A stretch of 10,831 bases of DNA, from contig NZ_JAKEDR010000114.1 in NCBI RefSeq assembly GCF_023653455.1, positions 1 to 10,831 on the forward strand. The letters are read 5' to 3'. The notes under the pieces were generated by a model, which searched no databases, was not told the origin of the DNA, and saw only the letters and a program-made list of their open reading frames with translations. Positions 1 to 6,882 of this stretch are shown here, piece after piece. Source of the stretch: Paraclostridium ghonii (GTDB taxonomy: Bacteria > Bacillota > Clostridia > Peptostreptococcales > Peptostreptococcaceae). Within the stretch, counting starts at the first letter, position 1. Every line of letters starts with the position of its first letter. Made by a program: the position numbers and the translations under genes.

Positions 1-34
1 ATCATATATGCTTTTAAATTCACCATCGATATTA

Positions 35-58
35 ACAGGTAACTTTGATAGTTCCTGT
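35..58 (-). terminator. Possible hairpin terminator after the RidA-repeat gene
   Basis: Arms ACAGG+AACT (35-39, 41-44) pair with AGTT+CCTGT (50-58), with one bulged T and a five-base loop. The hairpin lies 20 bases past the stop codon of the minus-strand gene. A second, AT-only hairpin (57-74) overlaps its edge. There is no clear T tract on either strand, so termination is a guess based on position. Confidence 0.3.
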
Positions 59-77
59 ATTTAAAAATAAATACTTA

Positions 78-1346
78 TTATACTTGTGGCGGTGTACCTT
101 CAACGTTTGATACAACTGCATCTATTTGAATTAAAGCATCTTTAGGTAAAGCTGATACTCCAACTATTCTTCTTGCAGGAACTCCGCTTGGGAAGAATGT
201 TTTATAAACTTCATCTAAAGCATCAATATCTTCGATATTTTTAAGGAAGATATTTACTTTAACCACATCGTCCATAACATGATCAACACTTTCTACAATT
301 GCCTTGATATTTTTTAAACATTGTTCAGCCTGCTCTTTAACACCACCATCTACCATTTCACCAGTTTTTGGGTCTAAAGGTAATTGAGCTGAAAGATGAT
401 TATAATGAGAAAAAGCTACAGTTTGTGTATGTAGAGAACTTTTTGGAGCATTTTCTGTATTGTTTGCTTCTATAATCAATCCATGTCTGTCTTCAACAGC
501 TTGTGGAGGTGTACCGTCTCCGTGTGACACTACAGCTTCAATTTGTACCAAAGCATCCATAGGTAAATCTTCAACTGCAACTGTTGTACGTGCAGGTACA
601 TAGGCTACGGCTCTAGCGATAGCCGAGTCTGGGAAAAATGTTGTATAAACTTCGTTTACGGCTTCAATATCCGAAAGATTTTTAAGGAATATATTAATTT
701 TAACAATATCGTCAAAAGGAACGTCGATACTTTCTAAAATTGCCTTAATATTCTTTAAGCACTGTGCAGCCTGCTCTTTCACACCACCAGCTACAACTCT
801 ACCTGATTTTGGATCGATAGGCAATTGAGCTGAAAGATTGTTGTAATGAGAAAAGGCTACAGTTTGCGTAGATAGATTACTTGTTGGCGCATTTGCTGTA
901 TTATTTGTAAGTTTTATAAGGTTTGCTGTTTGTGGTGCGTTTGGAATCGTACCTTCAGCATTTGAAACAAGTGCTTCAACTTGAACTAAAGCATCCATAG
1001 GTAAAGCTTTAACTACAACTACCGTACGTGTAGGGACATAGTTTGAGAAGAATGTTTTATAAACTTCGTCTACAGCATCAATGTCTTTAATATCCTTAAC
1101 GAATACAGTTATTCTAACCACATCGCTCATAACATGGTCGATGCTTTCTACAATTGCCTTTATATTTTTAAAACACTGTTCAGCTTGCTCTTTTATACCA
1201 CCAGCTACTAATTCACCAGATTTTGGATCAATAGGTAATTGAGCTGAAAAATTATTGTAATGAGAAAAAGCTACAGTTTGTGAATATAAAGAACTTTTTG
1301 GAGCATTTTCTGTATTTCTTGCTAATACTACGTTATCGCTGTTCAT
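78..1346 (-). CDS. Triple-domain RidA/YjgF/YER057c/UK114 family protein
   Basis: This 422-aa protein consists of three tandem RidA domains (about 10-133, 147-279, 295-419). Each holds the block QTVAFSHYN, then SAQLP and a KEQA.QC.KNIKAI helix. RidA proteins are about 130 aa, form trimers and hydrolyse reactive enamine/imine intermediates; one chain could supply all three subunits of a trimer. The carboxylate-binding arginine is kept in every repeat (R107, R253, R392). The paired acidic residue is E124 and E270 but D409 in repeat 3. The tyrosine of the usual PYSQ motif is present only in repeat 1 (Y21); repeats 2 and 3 have S159 and H306. Repeat 2 has an extra stretch of about ten residues (about 240-250) just before its arginine. 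The start ATG has AAGGGG nine bases upstream. The gene looks clearly GC-richer (near 40%) than its neighbours, suggesting a separate origin. Family assignment is firm; substrate and activity are unknown. Confidence 0.93.
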   Translation of the reverse strand: MNSDNVVLARNTENAPKSSLYSQTVAFSHYNNFSAQLPIDPKSGELVAGGIKEQAEQCFKNIKAIVESIDHVMSDVVRITVFVKDIKDIDAVDEVYKTFFSNYVPTRTVVVVKALPMDALVQVEALVSNAEGTIPNAPQTANLIKLTNNTANAPTSNLSTQTVAFSHYNNLSAQLPIDPKSGRVVAGGVKEQAAQCLKNIKAILESIDVPFDDIVKINIFLKNLSDIEAVNEVYTTFFPDSAIARAVAYVPARTTVAVEDLPMDALVQIEAVVSHGDGTPPQAVEDRHGLIIEANNTENAPKSSLHTQTVAFSHYNHLSAQLPLDPKTGEMVDGGVKEQAEQCLKNIKAIVESVDHVMDDVVKVNIFLKNIEDIDALDEVYKTFFPSGVPARRIVGVSALPKDALIQIDAVVSNVEGTPPQV

Positions 1347-1409
1347 GATAGTATTCCCCTTTATGCAATGTATTTATTGATAGAATTCTTAAAATTCATC
1401 TAATATACA

Positions 1410-1438
1410 TATAAACATTTGATTATATATAATGTCAA
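1410..1438 (-). promoter_or_regulatory. Candidate promoter for the RidA-repeat gene
   Basis: On the minus strand a perfect TTGACA (1438-1433) is followed after 17 bases by TTTATA (1415-1410), a poor match to TATAAT. It lies about 65 bases before the start codon, and the -35 box is the main support. Another TTGACT lies farther upstream (1477-1472). Confidence 0.4.
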
Positions 1439-1513
1439 TAGATATTATTAATATTATTAAATACGCAAGAGAGTCAAATGCCCATAGAAAACGTTATCTA
1501 CATTAATCAACCC

Positions 1514-1568
1514 GTTGCTATAACCATTGTTTATCTTGTTTTTAAATAAGGTTATAGTTAACTTTTTT
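1514..1568 (+). terminator. Terminator-like hairpin facing the plus strand
   Basis: The left arm GTTGCTATAACC (1514-1525) pairs imperfectly with GGTTATAGTTAAC (1550-1562); the core is 8 perfect bases (CTATAACC/GGTTATAG). Six T residues follow directly (1563-1568). The loop is long (24 bases). No plus-strand gene precedes it, so it may end an unseen small transcript or be a chance structure. Confidence 0.3.
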
Positions 1569-2088
1569 ATTTAAAATTTTTATAAAATATTTTCTAAAAT
1601 AACATAGATATAATTTAGTAAGTTCGATAATTTTAATAATTATTTCAATACATTTACTATTAATTCTAATTAATTATTAAAGTTATTGATATTTTAAAGT
1701 GCAAAATAAATTATGACATACATAAATATTTTCTATTTATTTCGTTTAAAATTTTATATTTAATTTGTAATATTAGTTTTAATGATAAAAGTATCTACCA
1801 TTTAAGGTCCTAGTTGTGAAGATAATGTCCATAAATAGATTGGCTTTGTAGATAGATCTGTAGTTATCGTTTAGATATTTGCAATTAACTAACTATCAAG
1901 AATCCTTCGAATTTATTCATAGTGGGTATCAATATACAAATTAATATATTGTGAATGCGCCCATATGGAGGTATGAGTTATTCAATAAAATTAAAAACAA
2001 AAAACTATGTATATCTATTTAAAAGTTTTGGTTTTAACATATATACCTCTTACATTAAAATTCTATATATTGATATAAGTTCAATAAA
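1569..2088. other. AT-rich gap without an intact gene
   Basis: Both strands are broken by stops in all frames. From about 1790 onward the base composition becomes a little less extreme, and a possible transposase remnant appears. A 43-codon plus-strand frame starting at 1974 has GGAGG only one base before its ATG and ends inside the next hairpin, so I do not call it. A 7-base inverted repeat (GAGGTAT 1968-1974, ATACCTC 2043-2049) spans that frame. Confidence 0.5.
1789..2022 (+). pseudogene. Possible decayed IS3-type transposase (OrfB) fragment
   Basis: In one plus-strand frame, broken by stops, residues HSGYQYTN (1918-1941) resemble the HSDxGxQYT motif around the second catalytic Asp of IS3/IS150-family integrase cores. 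Twelve bases later in the same frame comes NAPI (1954-1965), like the DNAPxE motif that follows it in these proteins. The DQ/DR pair is missing. The spacing between the motifs is much shorter than in intact transposases, so at least one internal deletion is needed. No terminal inverted repeats were found. The two motifs in correct order are the only support. Confidence 0.25.
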
Positions 2089-2128
2089 AATAGCTGTATC
2101 CTAGTACATATACCAGGATACAGCTATT
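2089..2128 (-). terminator. Terminator of the XRE/membrane-protein operon
   Basis: A perfect 14-base inverted repeat (2089-2102 with 2115-2128; core TAGCTGTATCCT) has a 12-base loop. On the minus strand it is followed by TTTTTATTG. It lies about 140 bases past the stop of the six-pass membrane protein gene, in the right orientation to end that operon, and implies a long 3' untranslated region. Confidence 0.65.
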
Positions 2129-2250
2129 AAGTGAATTATCATCCACTTAAAGGTAGGCTTACACCCTCCACCCCCTTTGGTGAGGAAGAGAAATTTCGCT
2201 TTCTTATAGGTTAAATATAAAAATCATATTTTATGTTTACCTATTTTTAT
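2129..2250. ncRNA. Inverted-repeat block, possible structured RNA or convergent terminators
   Basis: Several hairpins are packed together. TTAAGTG/CACTTAA flank a 10-base loop (2128-2151). CCTCCACC (2165-2172) pairs with GGTGAGG (2179-2185) inside a C-rich island unlike the surrounding AT-rich DNA. A long AT stem joins 2206-2222 to 2229-2244 and is followed on the plus strand by TTTTATTA, so it looks like a plus-strand terminator opposing the minus-strand one at 2089-2128. Overlapping 3' ends of this kind occur in type I toxin-antitoxin loci, but I found no convincing hydrophobic toxin frame. No known RNA family is recognised. Confidence 0.3.
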
Positions 2251-2265
2251 TATATGTATTTACCT

Positions 2266-3060
2266 TTACTTTGACTTTGAATATTTAATTGATTCCATAG
2301 AATAAGAAATTATTTGAACTAACCATATAATAGTTACAATAACCATAGGTATGATACCAAAGTCCCATAAATCATAACCTATTATACAAAATAACCAAAG
2401 AATAATACATGTTCTAGATACACAAGTACATGCTTTATAAGAGCTTTTAAACATGCCTAACTTTGCAGATTCATCGCAACTATCTAACCATTTTTTAGTA
2501 AATTTCATATCGTATATACTTCCATTTAATAATGGATTAATTTCTTTTCGGAAATTTATTATTTTCTTTTGAATTAGTATATTAGATATAACACATAGTA
2601 TAATTCCTATTAAAAAACAAATATCTTTTATAAAACTAAGATTGCCAGTTCTATTATCTAAAGGCATTAACACCTTTCCTATTCCATAAAAGAAAATTCC
2701 AATAATACAATTTACGCTAACGATTAAATTTAAATAAGATAAATTTTCTTCAATTTTATCTATACTATTGTCATCTTCATTTGATTGTTTCCATAACTCA
2801 TATCCTTTTCGTGAATCAGTGTATATTATTTTGCTTATTAGTATTACTAATATAGAAAGAATAATATTTGCAAATGGTGTAATCTCTTTGAGTATGTTTA
2901 TTAGAGAAATAGATAAATTCTCACCAATAATTTGTTTTAAATTTTCAGACATGAACCCTAAAAAGCCTCCAACAATCCCAGCTATTACTAGTATAGTTAT
3001 AAAACTTTTAAAAGCTTTTTTATCCTCTTTTTCAATTTCATTTATACATTTATTACTCAT
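2266..3060 (-). CDS. Six-pass membrane protein paired with an XRE regulator (DUF3169-like)
   Basis: This 264-aa protein has a charged start (NEIEKEDKKAFKSF) and about six hydrophobic segments: near 20-40, 55-78, 108-132, 146-166, 218-236 and 238-260. The first contains a GGFLGF stretch. I chose the ATG at 3060, not an in-frame ATG ten codons earlier, because GGAGGA lies about nine bases upstream and the start overlaps the regulator's end by 8 bases (ATGAGTAA), a usual coupling arrangement. Membrane proteins of this size with an EEDKKAFKKF-like start, next to a short XRE regulator, are typical of the DUF3169 family, whose function is unknown. The assignment to that family is from memory of its look, not from a search. 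It is co-transcribed with, and likely controlled by, the repressor gene. Confidence 0.8.
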   Translation of the reverse strand: MSNKCINEIEKEDKKAFKSFITILVIAGIVGGFLGFMSENLKQIIGENLSISLINILKEITPFANIILSILVILISKIIYTDSRKGYELWKQSNEDDNSIDKIEENLSYLNLIVSVNCIIGIFFYGIGKVLMPLDNRTGNLSFIKDICFLIGIILCVISNILIQKKIINFRKEINPLLNGSIYDMKFTKKWLDSCDESAKLGMFKSSYKACTCVSRTCIILWLFCIIGYDLWDFGIIPMVIVTIIWLVQIISYSMESIKYSKSK

Positions 3061-3268
3061 TAACCCCGTCCTCCTCATAACTAAAAACATCCTCTACACT
3101 TACATTAAAAATCTTTGCTATTTTTAATGCTAAAGTAACTGAAGGAGAATAATCCCCTCGTTCAATTTGGCTTATTGTTTGTCTAGATACGCCAACTAAT
3201 ATCCCCATTTCAGTCTGATTTACATTAATTTTAGCTCTATATTCTTTCAAGCGATTATTTAATGGCAC
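3053..3268 (-). CDS. Short XRE/Cro-type DNA-binding regulator
   Basis: This 71-aa protein is nearly all helix-turn-helix. NRLKEYRAK opens helix 1, the HTH lies at about 17-37 (NQTEMGILVGVSRQTISQIE), and RGDYSPSVTLALKIAKIFNVSVEDVF follows. This is the usual form of the small regulators in clostridia and bacilli that sit before a membrane protein gene. The start is taken as GTG at 3268, with AGGAGGG five bases upstream; an upstream in-frame ATG (3319) would place the start inside the operator and lacks a ribosome binding site. It likely represses its own operon through the repeated TGACAA/TTGTCA sites. The inducing signal is unknown. Confidence 0.92.
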   Translation of the reverse strand: MPLNNRLKEYRAKINVNQTEMGILVGVSRQTISQIERGDYSPSVTLALKIAKIFNVSVEDVFSYEEDGVNE

Positions 3269-3290
3269 GTAATCCCTCCTGACTATTTTT

Positions 3291-3354
3291 ATTGTCATTA
3301 TGACAATTATATTTGTCATTATTAAATATAACTTATGACAACTATATTTGTCAA
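3291..3354 (-). promoter_or_regulatory. Promoter with two (perhaps three) XRE operators
   Basis: On the minus strand TTGACA (3354-3349) and TATATT (3330-3325) are 18 bases apart. Two near-identical dyads TGACAA-N6-TTGTCA lie at 3336-3353 and 3301-3318, centres 35 bp apart. The upstream dyad lies in the -35 box and spacer, and the downstream one lies just past the start of transcription. A third, overlapping perfect palindrome, ATTGTCAT-T-ATGACAAT, covers 3291-3307. This is a typical layout for autorepression by the downstream XRE gene. Confidence 0.75.
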
Positions 3355-3554
3355 GCTTGTAAATTTATCATGTATAACTACACATTTCGAGTCTACTTAG
3401 AATTACTTTAGGGTTAATATTTTCATCTTAGTCCAAGATTATCCCATGTTAGTCCATTTTTATAAAAAATGACAAATTTTATGATAGTATTGTTACTGGA
3501 AAATATTTAATATGAATACTTAATAAATTGATATGAATAGATTTAAACACAATA

Positions 3555-3590
3555 TATAATTGTAAAGTATTACACATAAGGGAGAGGGGA
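3555..3590 (+). promoter_or_regulatory. Possible -10 box and ribosome binding site for the 94-aa gene
   Basis: TATAAT (3555-3560) has no good -35 at 16-18 bases; TTGATA at 3528 is 21 bases away. GGAGAGGGGA (3581-3590) is the ribosome binding site, 11 bases before the ATG, slightly far. A lone TGACAA half-site at about 3467 might link this gene to the XRE repressor, but this is weak. The rest of 3355-3550 shows nothing. Confidence 0.3.
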
Positions 3591-3601
3591 TTAGAATTCG
3601 T

Positions 3602-3886
3602 ATGTTAAAATCAAGAAAAAATATTTCGTTTGTATGTATTTCGGTTGCTATATTTTCGGTTTTATTGTCTATAAATTTGCCAATAGTAAAAGAAACTGTA
3701 GGAGCATTGATATTCTCTACGTTTAATTATAAATATAATACAATATACTCTGTAATATTTTTAATAGGATCATTAGGAGTATTTTCTTTAGTATCTAAAA
3801 ATATTGAAGACATTAATTTAAATAGGTTTAAAAAGGTGCTTTCGTTTACAATCTTCCTAGCATTAGCATCCTCTATTTTAATTTAA
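3602..3886 (+). CDS. Small three-pass membrane protein of unknown function
   Basis: This 94-aa protein begins with a basic stretch (LKSRKN), then hydrophobic segments at about 8-26, 46-65 and 78-94, separated by short loops (NYKYN; KNIEDINLNRFKK). I do not recognise the family. It has its own ribosome binding site and a strong terminator directly after it, so it is a single-gene unit transcribed divergently from the XRE operon. Small multi-pass proteins near bacteriocin genes are sometimes immunity proteins, but it lies 1.3 kb before the RiPP cassette with an opposing gene in between, so no role in immunity can be claimed. Confidence 0.7.
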   Translation: MLKSRKNISFVCISVAIFSVLLSINLPIVKETVGALIFSTFNYKYNTIYSVIFLIGSLGVFSLVSKNIEDINLNRFKKVLSFTIFLALASSILI

Positions 3887-3907
3887 GTAATTAAATTAAA
3901 GTTTAAT

Positions 3908-3936
3908 GCCCTAGGGGTTTCCCTAGGGCGTTTTTA
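3908..3936 (+). terminator. Strong intrinsic terminator
   Basis: A perfect 9-base stem GCCCTAGGG (3908-3916) / CCCTAGGGC (3921-3929) with a GTTT loop is followed by GTTTTTAG. It lies 22 bases after the stop of the 94-aa gene. On the opposite strand the downstream run is ATTAAACTTT, so action against the convergent VOC gene would be weak. Confidence 0.9.
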
Positions 3937-4015
3937 GTACATACCCTCATTTTTTAGTTATTTATAAATATGTGGGTGCGGAGATGACAGCGTTCATATT
4001 CAACTTAATACTATT

Positions 4016-4447
4016 TTACTTTATATAATCTGAATTCTTAAAGTAGATTTTGTTGTCATAAATAAGCCCTATTCCTATCAATCTTTTATCAATATCTTCA
4101 ACAACAAATTCATAAGAACCATAATCTGTTTTTCTTGGTTCTTCTATCACTTTAACACCATTTGATAAAAATTCATGATAAAGATGATCTACCCCACCAA
4201 TAGTATCTGGATTTATGTAAATATCATACCCTGCACCATATCTTTTTGCATTTGACTCAACTTTTCCAAACTTTGATTGAACAACTACCAATTCAATCGA
4301 ATCCCTGTATAGGGTTGCAAAATTATCAATTTTATCATTATGTTTTGCATAGTTAAATCCAAGTTTTTTAACATAAAAGTTTACTGTATTTACTATATCT
4401 TCTGAAATTAATACTGGACATACATTTATTAATTTTACATTTATCAT
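4016..4447 (-). CDS. VOC-fold (glyoxalase / bleomycin-resistance-like) protein
   Basis: This 143-aa protein has the vicinal oxygen chelate pattern: a first half with CPVLISEDIVNTVNFYVKKLGF and a beta strand IELVVVQ, and a second half with GYDIYINPDTIGGVDHLYHEFLSNGVKV.EEPRKTDYGSYEFVVEDID. The length suits a single-chain BRP-like member that dimerises. The DG...F.V.DPDGN-type end is degenerate, and I cannot point to a full set of metal ligands, so an enzymatic role is uncertain; binding or sequestration of a small molecule is an alternative. The start ATG has GAGGTGG upstream. The gene stands alone, convergent with the 94-aa gene. Confidence 0.82.
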   Translation of the reverse strand: MINVKLINVCPVLISEDIVNTVNFYVKKLGFNYAKHNDKIDNFATLYRDSIELVVVQSKFGKVESNAKRYGAGYDIYINPDTIGGVDHLYHEFLSNGVKVIEEPRKTDYGSYEFVVEDIDKRLIGIGLIYDNKIYFKNSDYIK

Positions 4448-4468
4448 AAAAATTCCACCTCTATCCTT

Positions 4469-4485
4469 ATATACTAAAAGTATAT
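4469..4485. promoter_or_regulatory. Palindrome upstream of the VOC gene
   Basis: ATATACT-AAA-AGTATAT is a perfect 7-3-7 dyad, 22 bases before the VOC start codon. On the minus strand it contains a TATACT that could serve as a -10 box, but no clear -35 is seen. It could be an operator. Confidence 0.35.
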
Positions 4486-4498
4486 ATTAAGATTTTTA

Positions 4499-4852
4499 TT
4501 TAGTACTTTTTTCTGCTTAAAATTAACATGCATAATTTATCAATTTTATTTATCAAAACAAGTGCATTTAATTGTAAAAAATAAAATCTAAATAAAGTTT
4601 TTTAGACATTTATTTAGTAAATATCAATTAGTATATTAAAATATATCCTAAGAATAAAAAAGGCTTAACAAAGTATTTTCAAATAATCGGAATATTTTAT
4701 TTGCAATTTGTATTACAATTTAATTAACTAATTATTTTACAATTTGTTTATGAATTTATTTAACTATTTTTTAATAAATACATTAACAAATATAAATACA
4801 ATCAATTCAAAATAATAAATTAACAACCTCTTGTTAAATTTGTTAATTTACA
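4499..4852 (+). repeat. Diverged second copy of the region upstream of parA
   Basis: This stretch matches 9164-9519 in order. The segment 4601-4631 agrees with 9231-9261 at 27 of 31 positions by hand count. GGCTTAA-rich and TTACAATTT-rich stretches follow in both. TTAAATTTGTT-AATTTACA (4834-4852) matches 9500-9519 with a single one-base gap. An inverted repeat AAATTAACAA/TTGTTAATTT (4817-4826, 4840-4849) occupies the place of the 9487-9511 palindrome. Similarity ends where the other copy has the parA ribosome binding site, and no parA follows. It may be a partition-site relic or a live binding site for the RHH partner. Confidence 0.6.
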
Positions 4853-4859
4853 TTGAAAA

Positions 4860-4891
4860 AACCTTGAAAAATATGTATATTTTTCAAGGTT
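4860..4891 (-). terminator. Perfect 15-base hairpin at the end of the duplicated par region
   Basis: AACCTTGAAAAATAT (4860-4874) is perfectly complementary to 4877-4891. On the minus strand the stem is followed by TTTTTTC, so it would act as a terminator in that direction, although no minus-strand gene lies to its right. It starts eight bases after the homology to the parA upstream region ends. Confidence 0.5.
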
Positions 4892-5130
4892 GATATTACT
4901 CTTATTTAAAGAATCAAAACACTTAAAACTTTAATTTTAAAGTATAATAAGCAAATATATATATTATTTATATAATTTTTACAAAAAAAACGGAATTAAT
5001 AAAAAAATGTTTACATTACCATTTTTTTCCATTACTATTATTTAGGAAAGGCAAACGCATCTTGAAAGAGGTTAAATTTATAACAACCAAAAATCATCTC
5101 TAGAAATATCATCACTTTATTTTTTCTCTT
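4892..5130. other. AT-rich leader region before the RiPP cassette
   Basis: No gene is seen. An AT-only hairpin AAAAAAATG/CATTTTTTT (5001-5009, 5020-5028) is present. GGCAAAC followed by TTGAAAGAGG (about 5049-5071) faintly recalls the first half of a c-di-GMP-I riboswitch, but the second half (GACGCAAAGC) is absent. Confidence 0.4.
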
Positions 5131-5206
5131 TTTAAACAATTTTAGAAATCTAATATAAAGCCTAAATTTTAATTTATTATATAAAATAATCATATATCAA
5201 GGGGGA
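5131..5206 (+). promoter_or_regulatory. Candidate promoter and ribosome binding site of the RiPP operon
   Basis: TTTAAA (5131-5136), 17 bases, TATAAA (5154-5159). The ribosome binding site AAGGGGGA (5199-5206) lies five bases before the ATG. The 13 bases ATATCAAGGGGGA here are repeated before the precursor gene (6863-6875), indicating shared initiation signals. Confidence 0.4.
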
Positions 5207-5211
5207 TCTCT

Positions 5212-6792
5212 ATGAACGAAACAAAAGCATTAATCGGGGATTATAAAAAGTTTGAGGATATGTTTCTTAAACTAAAAGGAGGATTACGCTTTTCACGATT
5301 AGGAAAGCCATTTGAAACAAATAACAATAAATATTTTCTTGATTCTGGAACAGGAAAAATATTTGAAGTAAATGATAATGTGTATAGTGTTTTAGAGTGT
5401 TTATGGAATACAGATAATTTCAATGAGCTATTTGAACTAGGTATGTCGGATAAAGACTTATTAAGTGCATTGAATGAAGTCGAAGAAGTAGTACAAAGTG
5501 AAAATATATTACAAATGCAGCCTATAAAAACTATGCATTTTAATAATGTAGATATTAATAATTACAAAATAGAAGATACACAAATGAAAAACCTTTCAAT
5601 AGAAATGACAGAACGTTGTAACCTACGTTGTAAATACTGTGTATATCATGAGGATCAAGGTGGATTTCGTACTTTTGGAAAAAAAGATATTACATTTGAC
5701 GTAATAAAGAAAGCTATTGATTTATTAGCATTATCAACAGAAGATGAAGCATTTATTTCTTTTTATGGTGGAGAACCTTTACTTAAATTTGATTTAATAA
5801 AACAATCTATAGACTATTGTAATAAAAAATTATCTAATAAAAAATTGCATTATAATATGACTACAAACGCTACATTAATTACTGAGGAAATTGCAAGCTA
5901 CTTATCATCATTAGAAAATTATTTTACAACAATTAGCTTAGATGGACCAGAATTAATTCATAATAAAAATAGAGTTTTTGCTGATGAAACAGGTTCTTTT
6001 GAAAAAACAATGAAAGGTTTAAGCAATTTAGTTAAGGCCGAAGGAGAAAATGCATCTAAAAGAATTCACTTTAATATAGTTTTAGATGATACAAGTAAAG
6101 AAACTTTTGAAAAAATACAAGACTTTTATAATGTCTCAGAATGGATTCCAAATGGATCAAATATTACAACATCTTATATTACAACTGGGAATAAAGAATT
6201 CGAATATTTAGGTGTAGGTACTGAAGAAGAAAAAAAAGTTGCAAAAAGTGTGGAAAAAGAATCAAATCCTTTATCAGACTGGAATATTGAAAAGATAAAT
6301 TCAGGAGAATCTGCTATAGATAAAAATCCATTAATTTCTAAGGATTTTATAGATAAGGGGCTACATGCTATACATAAAAGAATGTTGATAGATCAACCAG
6401 CTAAGGTACACTATATGAATGGATGTTGTATTCCTAGTGCAAGAAAATTATATCTTACAGTAGATGGGAATTTTTCAGTATGCGAAAGAATAGGTCCATC
6501 ACCATTTATAGGAAATGTAGATGAAGGTATAAATTTTGATAAAATAAGAAAATATTATATTGAAGATTTTACAAATGAAGCATCAAAATACTGTAATGAC
6601 TGTTGGGCAGTCCATATATGTTCACTATGTTATATGAATTGTTATGATGAAGATGGTATACATATATCATATAGACATGCTCATTGTTTAGGTCATAGAC
6701 AAGAAATAGAAAGCAATCTAGTTAGATATCATGAGATTTTAGAAAATAACCCTAAATCATTAGCTTATTTAAATGATATAGTAGTTAGTTAA
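5212..6792 (+). CDS. SPASM-domain radical SAM peptide maturase (sactisynthase-like)
   Basis: This 526-aa enzyme has three parts. Residues about 25-115 resemble a PqqD-like leader-binding domain (RRE): KYFLDSGTGKIFEVNDNVYSVL. The radical SAM core carries C136-NLR-C140-KY-C143, the Cx3Cx2C that binds the SAM-cleaving 4Fe-4S cluster, then YGGEP (185-189) and SLDGP (242-246). The C-terminal SPASM region has C405, C406, G419 and C424, then C461, C464, C470, C473, C477 and C492, enough ligands for two auxiliary clusters. Family enzymes such as RumMc, AlbA and SkfB link cysteine sulfur to carbons of acceptor residues. The next gene encodes the obvious substrate, 90 bases downstream, and an exporter follows. 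The start is fixed by AAGGGGGA. A ranthipeptide-type bond (beta or gamma carbon) is possible; bond type cannot be read from the enzyme. Confidence 0.92.
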   Translation: MNETKALIGDYKKFEDMFLKLKGGLRFSRLGKPFETNNNKYFLDSGTGKIFEVNDNVYSVLECLWNTDNFNELFELGMSDKDLLSALNEVEEVVQSENILQMQPIKTMHFNNVDINNYKIEDTQMKNLSIEMTERCNLRCKYCVYHEDQGGFRTFGKKDITFDVIKKAIDLLALSTEDEAFISFYGGEPLLKFDLIKQSIDYCNKKLSNKKLHYNMTTNATLITEEIASYLSSLENYFTTISLDGPELIHNKNRVFADETGSFEKTMKGLSNLVKAEGENASKRIHFNIVLDDTSKETFEKIQDFYNVSEWIPNGSNITTSYITTGNKEFEYLGVGTEEEKKVAKSVEKESNPLSDWNIEKINSGESAIDKNPLISKDFIDKGLHAIHKRMLIDQPAKVHYMNGCCIPSARKLYLTVDGNFSVCERIGPSPFIGNVDEGINFDKIRKYYIEDFTNEASKYCNDCWAVHICSLCYMNCYDEDGIHISYRHAHCLGHRQEIESNLVRYHEILENNPKSLAYLNDIVVS

Positions 6793-6818
6793 ATATATTT
6801 ATAATCAATAATTGCTTT

Positions 6819-6851
6819 AAAAGAATTTTATTAATTTAATAAAATCCTTTT
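6819..6851 (+). promoter_or_regulatory. AT hairpin between maturase and precursor genes
   Basis: The arms 6819-6832 (AAAAGAATTTTATT) and 6838-6851 pair at 13 of 14 positions with a 5-base loop. A TATAAA (6853-6858) follows. It could be an mRNA processing or stabilising element that raises precursor over maturase, a weak terminator, or part of an internal promoter. No good -35 box is seen. Confidence 0.4.
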
Positions 6852-6882
6852 ATATAAAAATAATATCAAGGGGGAATTTTAA

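Noticed and set aside
1..60. Minus-strand reading QELSKLPVNIDGEFKSIYD running off the left edge
   Set aside because: It looks protein-like but has no start codon after the upstream stop and only about 20 codons are visible; it could be a relic of a neighbouring gene.
1974..2104. 43-codon plus-strand frame after GGAGGT
   Set aside because: The ribosome binding site is one base from the ATG, the frame ends inside the terminator hairpin, and the protein resembles nothing; the region fits a transposase relic better in another frame.
2768..3127. 119-codon plus-strand frame
   Set aside because: It is antisense to the XRE and membrane protein genes, which have good starts and recognisable domains.
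5045..5090. Possible c-di-GMP-I (GEMM) riboswitch before the maturase
   Set aside because: GGCAAAC and a TGAAA loop are present, but the conserved second half (GACGCAAAGC) and a closing P1 stem are missing.
5041..5196. 51-codon minus-strand frame opposite the maturase leader
   Set aside because: It has no ribosome binding site and a lysine/phenylalanine/isoleucine-rich composition expected from AT-rich noncoding DNA, and it lies antisense to the RiPP promoter.
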